Below, in pieces: positions 17,150-24,744 of a stretch of DNA of 64,000 bases (within the stretch, counting starts at the first letter, position 1; every line of letters begins with the position of its first letter). The notes under the pieces are model-generated. The model saw only the letters and a list, made by a program, of their open reading frames with translations. It was not told where the DNA came from and did not search any database. This DNA is from an uncultured Oscillospiraceae bacterium (lineage in GTDB: Bacteria > Bacillota > Clostridia > Oscillospirales > Oscillospiraceae). Where the stretch lies: contig CAKTMC010000009.1 in assembly GCA_934573735.1 (NCBI GenBank), positions 25,574 to 89,573 on the forward strand, written 5' to 3'. The translations under genes and the position numbers were made by a program.

Positions 17150-17490
17150 AATTGGCTTCCCCTTTAGGGGGAATGACGGAGGCGTGGGTACGCCGATTTC
17201 TATATTGCGCGGTGTCGAAAAAAGCTTTGAGTATTGTCTACGCCCTTGGCGCCCCTCTTAGGGGAGCTGTCGAGCGCAAGCGAGACTGAGGGGTCTCCGG
17301 GGCTGAGAAGGTGCCGATAGGGAAAAGAAATGTCTGTACTGCGCTCTGTCTTTTTCCTCCTGCTCAAATCCGCCTCCGGTGACCCCTTTCCCCAGTGTGC
17401 GCACTGGGGACTTCCCCTAAGAGGGGCAGCGCCCTGCGGGGCGAGGAAACGCGCTCAGCGGTAACCGTCGGCGCCCTGCGGGGCGAGGGC
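17150..17490. repeat. Intergenic repeat cluster including a 177-bp element with terminal inverted repeats
   Basis: A non-coding stretch made of short GC-rich palindromes. The core (17251-17427) begins with GCCCCTCTTAGGGGA and ends with its exact inverted copy TCCCCTAAGAGGGGC, and contains an internal CCCCAGTG/CACTGGGG hairpin. The same element, 178 bp, is at 54626-54803. Flanking pieces (CCTTTAGGGGGAATGACGG near 17160; GCGCCCTGCGGGGCGAG near 17430 and 17470) recur in other gaps of this window. It has no coding capacity, so it would be a non-autonomous element. Confidence 0.8.
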
Positions 17491-17520
17491 TTTTACCACG
17501 CGATTTCGTATATAAACGCA

Positions 17521-17553
17521 TAAAAATTCTCCGTCCTTTTGAGACGGAGAATT
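17521..17553 (-). terminator. Rho-independent terminator of the AbrB-type gene
   Basis: On the minus strand an 11-bp stem (AATTCTCCGTC, 17525-17535, with GACGGAGAATT, 17543-17553) leads into a T run, just after the stop codon. Confidence 0.8.
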
Positions 17554-17559
17554 CTGTGT

Positions 17560-17805
17560 TTAGAGTTTTGCCTTGAGCTTGTTGATGCAATCGGGGCAGA
17601 CATTCTTTCCTCTGAACTGAATGACGCCTTTCACGTTATCGCAGAAAATGCAGGATGCCTGATACTTGCGGAGAATAATATTCTCTCCCTCAACATATAT
17701 CTCTAATGCATCCTTCTCAGCGATGTCCAGTGTGCGGCGCATCTCTATCGGGAGGACGATGCGGCCCAGCTCATCAACCTTGCGGACAATTCCGGTAGAT
17801 TTCAT
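17560..17805 (-). CDS. AbrB/SpoVT-type transcriptional regulator with a C-terminal zinc-ribbon-like tail
   Basis: 81-aa DNA-binding protein. Residues 1-47 form the swapped-hairpin AbrB domain (STGIVRKVDELGRIVLP start, IEMRRTL helix). The tail carries two CxxC pairs, C52/C55 and C70/C73, which probably bind zinc or an Fe-S cluster and could make it redox- or metal-responsive. The start at 17805 follows an AAGGAG site; a longer frame to 17910 is not supported. This short form with a cysteine tail is common in Clostridia. Its own promoter lies just upstream. Its targets are unknown; adjacency to spmAB and the dehydratase-like operons is suggestive only. Confidence 0.88.
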   Translation of the reverse strand: MKSTGIVRKVDELGRIVLPIEMRRTLDIAEKDALEIYVEGENIILRKYQASCIFCDNVKGVIQFRGKNVCPDCINKLKAKL

Positions 17806-17848
17806 TGTGATTGCTCCTTCCACATCTCTAACACAAACCTCATTTTGA

Positions 17849-17876
17849 AGTTTAGCACAAATTCTGCGAATGTCAA
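17849..17876 (-). promoter_or_regulatory. SigA-type promoter of the AbrB-type gene
   Basis: On the minus strand TTGACA (17871-17876), 16-base spacer, TAAACT (17849-17854). Confidence 0.65.
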
Positions 17877-17968
17877 CTGACATTTTACTGCAAAGCCTTA
17901 AATTTAACAATTAATTTTCAAAAAAATCCAGAATATTACGAATTATTCTTATAATTACCAATTTATTC

Positions 17969-18541
17969 ATGATTATTAACTATTTTTTAGCGGGCTTGTT
18001 GTCATTTGCCACAGCTTACGCTCTGCTCACCGGCGCACCCGCCGAGGTGGGAAACGCGGTATTCGAGGGCGCGGCGGCTGCCGTGAGCTTTACGCTTGAG
18101 CTTACGGGCGCTGTGTGCCTCTGGAGCGCGGTGATGGAGCTGCTTGAGCGCGCCGGAGCGGTGGCCGCGCTGTCACGGCTTTTGTCTCCGGTGCTGCGCC
18201 GTCTCTTTCCCCGCGCCTCGGGCGATGCTGAAATACTCTCCGCGCTGAGTGAAAACCTCGGCGCAAATCTCCTTGGGCTCGGCAATGCCGCCACGCCTGC
18301 CGGTATCCGTGCTGCAAAGGGCATGGCGAGGCTCGGCGGGGGAGTGACGGATGAGCTTTGCCTGCTCATTGTGCTGAACACCGCCTCTGTTCAGCTCCTG
18401 CCAACGAGCATTGCGGCTATACGCGCGGCAAACGGGGCGGAGTCTGCCTTCGATATCATGCCCGCCGTGTGGTTCAGCTCCGCAGTATCGATCCTTGCCG
18501 GTATGGCGGCGGCAGGCTTATTAAAACGCGTCTGGCGATGA
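17969..18541 (+). CDS. spmA: Spore maturation protein A
   Basis: 190-aa membrane protein with a nucleoside-recognition (Gate) domain. The family's LGLGNAATPAGIRAAKGM motif is at about 106-123, preceded by a cluster of helices and a short conserved N-terminal helix. SpmA and SpmB act together in spore-core dehydration and heat resistance in Bacillus. The ATG at 17969 gives the expected N-terminus, but no ribosome binding site is visible, and a TATAAT (17950-17955) sits only 13 bases upstream, so the message may be leaderless. Its stop overlaps the spmB start by ATGA. Many spmAB genes sit next to dacB; here they do not. Confidence 0.85.
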   Translation: MIINYFLAGLLSFATAYALLTGAPAEVGNAVFEGAAAAVSFTLELTGAVCLWSAVMELLERAGAVAALSRLLSPVLRRLFPRASGDAEILSALSENLGANLLGLGNAATPAGIRAAKGMARLGGGVTDELCLLIVLNTASVQLLPTSIAAIRAANGAESAFDIMPAVWFSSAVSILAGMAAAGLLKRVWR

Positions 18542-19059
18542 GGGCGGCGCTAAACCTGACGGCGCCCGTTATAATCACGCTCTCCTGCCTCTGGGCGCTG
18601 TATCGGCGTGTAGACCTGTTTTCCGCCATGACGGAGGGCGCGAAAAAGGGGCTTCGTGTTATTCTTGATATAATCCCGGCTCTGCTCGTGCTGTTCCCGG
18701 CAATATATCTTCTGCGCGCCTCGGGACTGCCGGAGCTGCTGGAGCATATGCTCTCGCCGCTTTTCCGCCTGCTCGGTGTACCGCCGGAGACCTCGCTTCT
18801 CATGCTGCTGCGCCCGATATCCGGCAGCGCGGCGCTCAGCGCCGGCGCCGAGCTTATAAAAAACAATGGCGCGGACTCGCTTATCGGTCGAACAGCCGCA
18901 GTGATGATAGGCTCAAGTGAGACGACGCTGTATGTTGTCGCGGTCTATTTCGGCGCTGCGGGGCTTCGGGACAGCCGCTGGGCCATCCCCGCCGCGCTCT
19001 GCGCCGACCTTGCCTGCTTCCTGTCCTCGGCATGGATATGCCGTTTTCTCTGGGGCTGA
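18538..19059 (+). CDS. spmB: Spore maturation protein B
   Basis: 173-aa partner of SpmA, also a Gate-domain membrane protein. Conserved segments include KKGLRVILDIIPALLVLFP (about 37-55), the RPISGSAALSAG region (about 94-105), and GSSETTLYVVAVYFGAAG (about 122-139). The start ATG at 18538 overlaps the spmA stop (ATGA), giving translational coupling; the longer frame from 18358 is out of phase with any family similarity. About 170 aa is the normal size. Confidence 0.88.
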   Translation: MRAALNLTAPVIITLSCLWALYRRVDLFSAMTEGAKKGLRVILDIIPALLVLFPAIYLLRASGLPELLEHMLSPLFRLLGVPPETSLLMLLRPISGSAALSAGAELIKNNGADSLIGRTAAVMIGSSETTLYVVAVYFGAAGLRDSRWAIPAALCADLACFLSSAWICRFLWG

Positions 19060-19069
19060 AAAATGTCTA

Positions 19070-19097
19070 TTGAAAAATGAATAAAACGTGCTAAAAT
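19070..19097 (+). promoter_or_regulatory. SigA-type promoter of the YitT-family gene
   Basis: TTGAAA (19070-19075), 16-base spacer, TAAAAT (19092-19097), 30 bases before the start. Confidence 0.6.
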
Positions 19098-19127
19098 AAG
19101 TGCATATTCATTTGCGGGGGTATGTTG

Positions 19128-19994
19128 ATGAAGCGCTTACTCGGCACATATACTTGGAAGGACATTTTGTTAGACCTTATCTACTGCGTTATCGGCAGCG
19201 CGCTGGTCGGACTCAGCCTGTCGATGTTTACTATCCCGAACGACATTGCACCGGGCGGCGTGTCCGGTCTTTCGACGGCGCTTGCCTACATCACGCCTAT
19301 CCGCGTGAGTATCTGGAACCTTGCCCTGAACATCCCGCTGATGCTCTGCGCGTGGAAGCTGCTCGGACCGCGCTCCCTCGCCATGACGCTTATCGCAACG
19401 GTGCTGCTCTCGGTGTTTATCGACCTGACGGCGCTTTTGCCGACCTATCGGAACAACGCCCTCCTTGCGTCCATTTTTGGCGGAGCGTTGAGCGGACTTG
19501 GCGTTGGTCTGCTGTTTTTGCGCGGGATAAGCACCGGCGGCACGGATCTCTTGGCGCTGATGCTGAAAAAGCCCTTTCCCAATCTTCCCTCGGGCACGAT
19601 GCTGCTGGTGATAGATGCCTGCGTCGTCGCCTTTGCGGTCGTAATCTTCCGCGACATTGACGTTGCGCTCTACTCGACGATTGCCATTCTTGCGACCTCG
19701 AAGGTCATAGACGCCATCACCGAGGGCGTGGACTATGCCAAGGTCATATATACCGTCACCGACCACGGCGATGAGATAACGAACGTGCTCAACACCTATA
19801 CCGACCGCGGCACGACGATAATCCCGGCGCAGGGCGGCTATACGCGAGGCGAGAAGCAGGTCGTGCTCACCGTGACGCGCCGAAATGTGCTGGCGCAGAC
19901 GCTGAAGCTCATCCACCAGGTAGACCCCAAGGCCTTTACCTTTGTCATAGACTCGACCGAGGTACACGGCGAGGGCTTCAAAAGCGATATTTGA
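19128..19994 (+). CDS. YitT family membrane protein (DUF161 + DUF2179)
   Basis: 288-aa protein with five or so transmembrane helices (about residues 14-170) and a cytoplasmic C-terminal DUF2179 domain (about 205-288) holding the TDRGTTIIPAQGGYTRGEKQVVL stretch. Family hallmarks are the PNDIAPGGVSGLS loop and SIFGGALSGLGVGLLF. Homologues (YitT, YpjC, YvjA) are widespread in Firmicutes; their biochemical role is not settled. The ATG at 19128 is preferred to 19122 because GGGGG is 7 bases upstream. A bidirectional terminator follows. Confidence 0.88.
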   Translation: MKRLLGTYTWKDILLDLIYCVIGSALVGLSLSMFTIPNDIAPGGVSGLSTALAYITPIRVSIWNLALNIPLMLCAWKLLGPRSLAMTLIATVLLSVFIDLTALLPTYRNNALLASIFGGALSGLGVGLLFLRGISTGGTDLLALMLKKPFPNLPSGTMLLVIDACVVAFAVVIFRDIDVALYSTIAILATSKVIDAITEGVDYAKVIYTVTDHGDEITNVLNTYTDRGTTIIPAQGGYTRGEKQVVLTVTRRNVLAQTLKLIHQVDPKAFTFVIDSTEVHGEGFKSDI

Positions 19995-20010
19995 TGTTAA
20001 TCGTATAAAA

Positions 20011-20045
20011 ACAGCAGGACGTGAAAAATCGTCCTGCTGTTGATT
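20011..20045. terminator. Bidirectional terminator between the YitT-family gene and hypA
   Basis: 12-bp stem AACAGCAGGACG (20011-20022) with CGTCCTGCTGTT (20031-20042), A-rich on the left and T-rich on the right, serving both convergent genes. Confidence 0.8.
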
Positions 20046-20387
20046 TTATTCCGCTTCTATTTCTTTAAGCGTCAGCTCACGGCCGGATATGGGGGTGAGC
20101 TTTTTGCCGCCGCAGTTTGGGCAGACAAGCTTATCAAGGTCGGCGATGAACTTTTCGCCGCAGTCGATGCACTGGGCGCTTCCCGCCAGCGTCTCGACCG
20201 CAAGCTCCGTATTCTCATACGCCGTACCCTCGCGCACCGCCTGCCAGCAATCGACCAGATACGCCGGGACAACGCCCGAGAGCGAGCCGACCTCGACGGT
20301 AATTTTATTCACGCAGACAAGCTCCTCATCGCGGGCGATATTATCGACCATCTTGAGCAGCGCGTCGCAGATGCCAAGCTCGTGCAT
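20046..20387 (-). CDS. hypA: Nickel metallochaperone HypA
   Basis: 113-aa hydrogenase/urease maturation factor delivering nickel. It starts with the obligatory MHE (His2 is the nickel ligand) and has the zinc site C73, C76, C89, C92 (CIDCG and CPNCG). Its ATG overlaps the stop of the upstream oxidoreductase gene (TAATG), so it is made as the second gene of that operon. No hydrogenase structural genes or hypBCDEF are in the window; this pairing suggests that the oxidoreductase and a [NiFe]-enzyme are used together, which is an inference. Confidence 0.93.
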   Translation of the reverse strand: MHELGICDALLKMVDNIARDEELVCVNKITVEVGSLSGVVPAYLVDCWQAVREGTAYENTELAVETLAGSAQCIDCGEKFIADLDKLVCPNCGGKKLTPISGRELTLKEIEAE

Positions 20388-23068
20388 TACTTCTTGACCG
20401 CCTTCTTGACTATGCCGCTTGTGCGCTTGACGAGGTTTTCCGCAACCTTGATGGGCATGGTCTCAAAGGGAGCGGCGTGCCAGTCGCGCACCTTCTTGAG
20501 ATGTATCGCGTCAAACTTGCACTTGGTCGTGCACAGTCCGCAGCCGATGCAGAGATAGCTGTCAACCTTGGTCGCGCCGCAGCCAAGGCAGCGGGCGCAC
20601 TCCTTGCGCACCTGCTCCTCGGTGAAGGTCACACGCGCATCGGCAAAGCTCTTTGCCTTGGCGGCGTTGTAGCCCGGAAGCTGGCGGTGCTCCTTGTCAA
20701 AGCCGCCGACTCCGATAAGCGCGTGATCCTTGTCGAGGGCGCGGTACTCGCGGCGGTCACGCCCTGCGGTGAGCGTCTGGCCGGGATGGACGTAGCGGTG
20801 CAGGGAGATAGCGGCCTCCTTACCGGCGGCAATGGCGTCGATGGCAAACTTGGGACCGGTGTAGCAGTCGCCGCCGACAAAAATATCGGGCTGGGCGGTC
20901 TGATAGGTCAGTGCGTCCGCCTCGGCAGCGCCCTTCTTGCCGGTCTTCATTGCGCCGACGTCGAGCGTGCCCCAGTCGATGCTCTGACCGACGGCGCCGA
21001 TAACGCTGTCAAGCTCCAGAGTCTCAAACTTACCGGTGCCGACAGGCTTACGGCGGCCCTTCTCGTCCGCCTCGCCGAGCTCCATGAGCTCAACTCGGAG
21101 AGCCTTGACCTTGCCGTCCTCGCCGAGGATCTCCACGGGAGCGCTGAGGAAGCGGAACTTCACGCCCTCCTCCATGGCCTCCTTGACCTCGTCGGGGTCT
21201 GCGGGCATTTCCGCCTCACTGCGGCGATAGATAATATAAGTCTCCTCCGCACCGAGACGCACTGCACTGCGGCACACGTCCATGGCGACATTGCCGCCGC
21301 CGATGACGGCGCAGCGCTTGCCTATCTCGGGCTTTGCTCCGAGGTTTACCTCACGCAGGAAGTCAACGCCGCCGAACACGCCCTCAAGCTCCTCGCCGGG
21401 GATATTGAGCTTTGCAGACTTCTGCGCGCCGATTGCAAGGTAGAAGCCCTTGTAGCCCTCGTCACGAAGCTGCTGTATCGTTATATCCTTGCCTACCTCA
21501 ACGCCGCACTTAAATTCAACGCCCATCTCCTTGAGGATGTCTATCTCGGCGTTAAGCACGTCCTTCTCAAGACGGAAGGATGGGATGCCGAGGGTGAGCA
21601 TACCGCCGGGAACGGGGTTGCGGTCAAATACGGTGACGGGGTAGCCCTTGAGCGCAAGATAATATGCGCAGCTCATGCCGGCGGGGCCTGCACCGATGAC
21701 GGCAATCTTTTCGGTGTAGGGTCTGCCTATCTGGTTTACCATCTTGGGGACAAAGCGGGTCTCCTCGTGCATATCGTGGTCGGCGATAAAGCGCTTGACC
21801 TCGTCGATGGCGACTGCCTCATCGACATTGCCGCGGGTGCATTCCGCCTCGCAGCGCTTGTTGCATATGCGTCCGCAGACGGCGGGGAAGGGGTTTTCGG
21901 TCTTGATAAGCTCAAGAGCCTCGGTATAGCGCCCCTGAGCGGCAAGCTTCAGGTAGCCCTGTACGGGGATGTGAGCGGGACAGGCCGCCTTGCAGGGCGC
22001 AGTGCCGCTGGGGAGAACGTCCTCGCGGTTTTCGCGGTAGTTCTCGTTGACGGCCTTGGAGAAGTTGAAGCTGTCGGTTATCTTGAAATACTTGGGGGGC
22101 GTAGTGTCGTTTGTGGAGCAGAGCTTCTGACCGAGCTTCAGAGCGTTGCCGGGGCAGACCTCGACGCACTGGGCGCAGGCCACGCACTTTGCCTCATCGA
22201 CCTCGGCGACGAAGTTTGAACGTATGGCGTCACGCGCTCCGAACATCATGGCGGCGCGCAGACCAAAGCAGGCGCAGGAACAGCAGTTGCATATTGCGGA
22301 TGTCTCGCCGACGCCCTCAATGTTCGGGATATCATGCATGAGACCGTTGTCCTCGGCGCGCTTGAGTATCTCGTATGCCTCCTCGCGGCTTATCTGACGG
22401 GCGCGGCCGGTGCGTATGTAGTGCTCCGCACCCTTGCCCATCTGAACGCACATATCCTCGGCAAGATGACCGCAGCCGTCTCCGAGCAGGGTACGCGAGG
22501 CGCGGCAGGAGCAGGGGGAAACGGAGAATAGGTCGTATTTATTGAGGTAATAGGAAAGCCTCTCGTCCTCGGTCACGCCGGGGATACCCTCAAGCGCGCT
22601 CTCGACCGGGATAACGCGCATAAGACCGTAGCCGTCGGGCAGCAGGGGACCGAGCGCCTGCATACGCAGACGGGTGTACTCCTCAAAGGCGCGGCCGACC
22701 TCGGGATGCTCGGCCATGAGCTTCTGGTTATTTACCATCATTTCGAGGATACCGGGGGCGAATATCTGCATATAATAGGTGTCCTCGCCGAGCTCCTTGT
22801 TAAATACGCGGCGGAACACGCCGTAGTAGACAAGATTATCGAGCAGGGGCTGTATCTCCGCGACGCTTTTCCCCACCTTGGCAGCTATCCACGGCGCGGT
22901 GCGCTCCTTGCGCAGTCCAACGGCAATGGCGAGATCCGCCTCGTCGTCGGAGACGATGTTCTCCATGCAGTAGTATTCGGGTGCGTTTTCGTCTATCTTG
23001 ACGAGCATACCGGAAGCGCCGCCAATGATTTTTGCGAGCTTCACTATTTTGGGTCTTAGCTGTGCCAT
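20387..23068 (-). CDS. Fused Fe-S / flavin oxidoreductase (GltD-like, with N- and C-terminal ferredoxin domains)
   Basis: 893-aa cytoplasmic protein. Residues 1-290 are a helical N-terminal domain with cysteine clusters at 186-188 (PCSCR) and 260-267 (CNCCSCAC). A 4Fe-4S motif follows (CVACAQCVEVCP, 295-306), then a GltD/dihydropyrimidine-dehydrogenase-like module: two Cys-rich Fe-S motifs (359-410), FAD motif GAGPAG (459-464) and NAD(P) motif GGGNVA (590-595). A C-terminal pair of Fe-S motifs (about 832-865, CARCLGCG and CIGCGLCTTKC) completes it. It probably shuttles electrons between NAD(P)H and ferredoxin or a partner enzyme. The start has a GGGAG site. hypA overlaps its stop. The N-terminal region resembles other Fe-S proteins of anaerobes but its exact role is unknown. 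Confidence 0.87.
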   Translation of the reverse strand: MAQLRPKIVKLAKIIGGASGMLVKIDENAPEYYCMENIVSDDEADLAIAVGLRKERTAPWIAAKVGKSVAEIQPLLDNLVYYGVFRRVFNKELGEDTYYMQIFAPGILEMMVNNQKLMAEHPEVGRAFEEYTRLRMQALGPLLPDGYGLMRVIPVESALEGIPGVTEDERLSYYLNKYDLFSVSPCSCRASRTLLGDGCGHLAEDMCVQMGKGAEHYIRTGRARQISREEAYEILKRAEDNGLMHDIPNIEGVGETSAICNCCSCACFGLRAAMMFGARDAIRSNFVAEVDEAKCVACAQCVEVCPGNALKLGQKLCSTNDTTPPKYFKITDSFNFSKAVNENYRENREDVLPSGTAPCKAACPAHIPVQGYLKLAAQGRYTEALELIKTENPFPAVCGRICNKRCEAECTRGNVDEAVAIDEVKRFIADHDMHEETRFVPKMVNQIGRPYTEKIAVIGAGPAGMSCAYYLALKGYPVTVFDRNPVPGGMLTLGIPSFRLEKDVLNAEIDILKEMGVEFKCGVEVGKDITIQQLRDEGYKGFYLAIGAQKSAKLNIPGEELEGVFGGVDFLREVNLGAKPEIGKRCAVIGGGNVAMDVCRSAVRLGAEETYIIYRRSEAEMPADPDEVKEAMEEGVKFRFLSAPVEILGEDGKVKALRVELMELGEADEKGRRKPVGTGKFETLELDSVIGAVGQSIDWGTLDVGAMKTGKKGAAEADALTYQTAQPDIFVGGDCYTGPKFAIDAIAAGKEAAISLHRYVHPGQTLTAGRDRREYRALDKDHALIGVGGFDKEHRQLPGYNAAKAKSFADARVTFTEEQVRKECARCLGCGATKVDSYLCIGCGLCTTKCKFDAIHLKKVRDWHAAPFETMPIKVAENLVKRTSGIVKKAVKK

Positions 23069-23119
23069 ATCAAATTCTCCCTCTCATATAAAAATTTCCT
23101 GTGACATCAAGCTGAGTCA

Positions 23120-23148
23120 ATTATACTTGAACAGCGCCCTCTTTACAA
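23120..23148 (-). promoter_or_regulatory. SigA-type promoter of the oxidoreductase-hypA operon
   Basis: On the minus strand TTGTAA (23143-23148), 17-base spacer, TATAAT (23120-23125), about 55 bases upstream of the start codon. Confidence 0.7.
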
Positions 23149-23159
23149 GCGATTATGAA

Positions 23160-23450
23160 AATTTTCGGGGGAATTTATTGCCGGGGCGCTTGGGGATTGG
23201 GACAAGCACCAAGGTTCGACCCTCCGGCAAGTCTCAGTCCCGGCACACCCTCAGTCTCGGCAACGCCGAGCCAGTTCCCCCTAAAGGGGAAGCAAAGGCA
23301 AAGCACCGATTTATACTCTGCACATTGAAAGCTCCTGCCAAACATACACATCACGGTATTGTGTATAAATTATCATCAAGTCTGCGCGGATATGCCCCAA
23401 ACCGGACAAAATGCACAGAATGTATAGGCTTTTTGAGCCGCTAAAGGGTC
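23160..23450. repeat. Intergenic region with a fragmentary palindromic repeat
   Basis: Non-coding, between divergent operons. Pieces such as CCTCAGTCTCGGCAACGCCG and CCAGTTCCCCCTAAAGGGGAAGC (near 23248-23293) belong to the same family of short GC-rich palindromes found at 17150, 26680, 45500 and 54165. No intact terminal inverted repeats are seen, so this is a degenerate or partial copy. Nothing else is recognisable here. Confidence 0.6.
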
Positions 23451-23458
23451 GCTTTACC

Positions 23459-23487
23459 TTGACGTTTTGCTCAAAATGTGTTAATAT
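23459..23487 (+). promoter_or_regulatory. SigA promoter of the second dehydratase-like operon
   Basis: TTGACG (23459-23464), 17-base spacer, TAATAT (23482-23487), about 70 bases upstream of the start codon. Confidence 0.75.
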
Positions 23488-23555
23488 TCTCGCAGACATG
23501 CCATGCTCGTAATAAAATTTTTCCGTGTGGTAAAAATGAAAAAGAGGTGTATTGC

Positions 23556-24743
23556 TTGAAAGACCTTAAGCATCTTATCTACTTTGAAAACCTCCTTCAG
23601 GACGCACAGAATGAACTCGTCACTAAGGCGGTTGAAGAAGGAAAGTTCGCTCTGGGATACAACTGCTACTATGTCCCTGAGGTTCTGCTCAACCTGCCCG
23701 GCTGCTTCTCAAGCCGTCTGCGCGCACCCCGCTGCGTTTCCACTGACCTCGCAAGCTACTACATGACCACCCGTACCTGTCCCTATGCCCGCTCCATCCT
23801 CGAGCGCGCCATCGAGGGCGGCTACAACTACCTTGACGCTCTGCTCGGTGCAGAGTCCTGCGCCACCATGGAGCGTATGGAGGAGCACTTCTTCCTGATA
23901 AACCCCGTCAAGAACCCCCGCTTCTTCGTCACCCAGATCGACCCGCCCATGAAGGGCGACAAGACCAACCTTGACTACTACAAGGCACAGGTCAAGCTCA
24001 AGATCGTTGATGAGCTCCAGTCCCGCTTCGGCGTTGACGTCTCCGATGAGGCAATGCGCGAGGCCATCAAGGATCACAACGAAATAAGCCGCATCATCAC
24101 CGAGATAGGCAGCTTCCGCAAGAGCGACAACCCGAACATCACCGGCTATGAGTTCCACGTCATAAACCTCGTCAGCCAGGTCTGCCCGCACTACCTCATC
24201 AAGCCCTATCTGGAGGAGACTCTGGAGGAGCTCAAGACCCGTGAGCCGGAAGAGAAGTTCCCGTTCCGCGCCCGCGTAGTCCTCGTCGGCTCCGAGGTGG
24301 ACGATCCCGAGTTTACAAAGCTCATCGAGACCTGCGGCGCGATGGTCGTTGCCGACCGCTACTGCTTCGGCAGCTTCCCCGGCCGCGAGCAGATAGAAAT
24401 TCGCCCCGGCGAGACCGCGTTCGACGCCATCTGCCGCCACTACCTGCACTGGAACCAGTGCGCCCGCTTCATGGACGGCGAGAAGATAGAGCAGCGTCAC
24501 GCCGAAGTCACCAAGCTCGTGCACGACTTCAAGGCTGACGGCGTTATCTACGAGAACATGAAGTTCTGCGAGTTCTGGAGCTACGAAAAGGTTCTGGCTC
24601 ACCATATCTTTACCGAGGAGCTGCACATTCCCTGCTGCACCATCGAGAAGGAATATGCCCTCGGCGCTGTCGGTCAGCTCCGTACCCGCTTCCAGGCCTT
24701 CATAGAGTCTCTGGAAATCAAGTCCATTCAGGGAGGCAAATAA
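23556..24743 (+). CDS. 2-hydroxyacyl-CoA dehydratase-like protein, small subunit (copy 2)
   Basis: 395-aa paralogue of the small subunit at 13189. The TTG start at 23556 lies 6 bases after GAGGTG and aligns exactly with the GTG start of copy 1 (KDLKHLIYFENLLQ). Cluster cysteines C75 (TCPYARS) and C102 (SCATMER) are conserved, as is the later KFCEFW cysteine; copy 1 has an extra cysteine four residues after C102 that is absent here. The C-terminal GQLRTRFQAF motif is intact. It is followed 1 base later by the large subunit gene. The divergence between copies suggests two related substrates rather than simple dosage. It has no activase of its own and probably uses the one at 16282. Confidence 0.85.
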   Translation: MKDLKHLIYFENLLQDAQNELVTKAVEEGKFALGYNCYYVPEVLLNLPGCFSSRLRAPRCVSTDLASYYMTTRTCPYARSILERAIEGGYNYLDALLGAESCATMERMEEHFFLINPVKNPRFFVTQIDPPMKGDKTNLDYYKAQVKLKIVDELQSRFGVDVSDEAMREAIKDHNEISRIITEIGSFRKSDNPNITGYEFHVINLVSQVCPHYLIKPYLEETLEELKTREPEEKFPFRARVVLVGSEVDDPEFTKLIETCGAMVVADRYCFGSFPGREQIEIRPGETAFDAICRHYLHWNQCARFMDGEKIEQRHAEVTKLVHDFKADGVIYENMKFCEFWSYEKVLAHHIFTEELHIPCCTIEKEYALGAVGQLRTRFQAFIESLEIKSIQGGK

Positions 24744-24744
24744 G

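Noticed and set aside
20477..22219. Long plus-strand frame opposite the Fe-S/flavin oxidoreductase
   Set aside because: Antisense shadow; the minus strand carries clear Fe-S, FAD and NAD motifs.
23190..23320. A CRISPR array or integron-type repeat
   Set aside because: Repeats are not regularly spaced and there are no cas or integrase genes.
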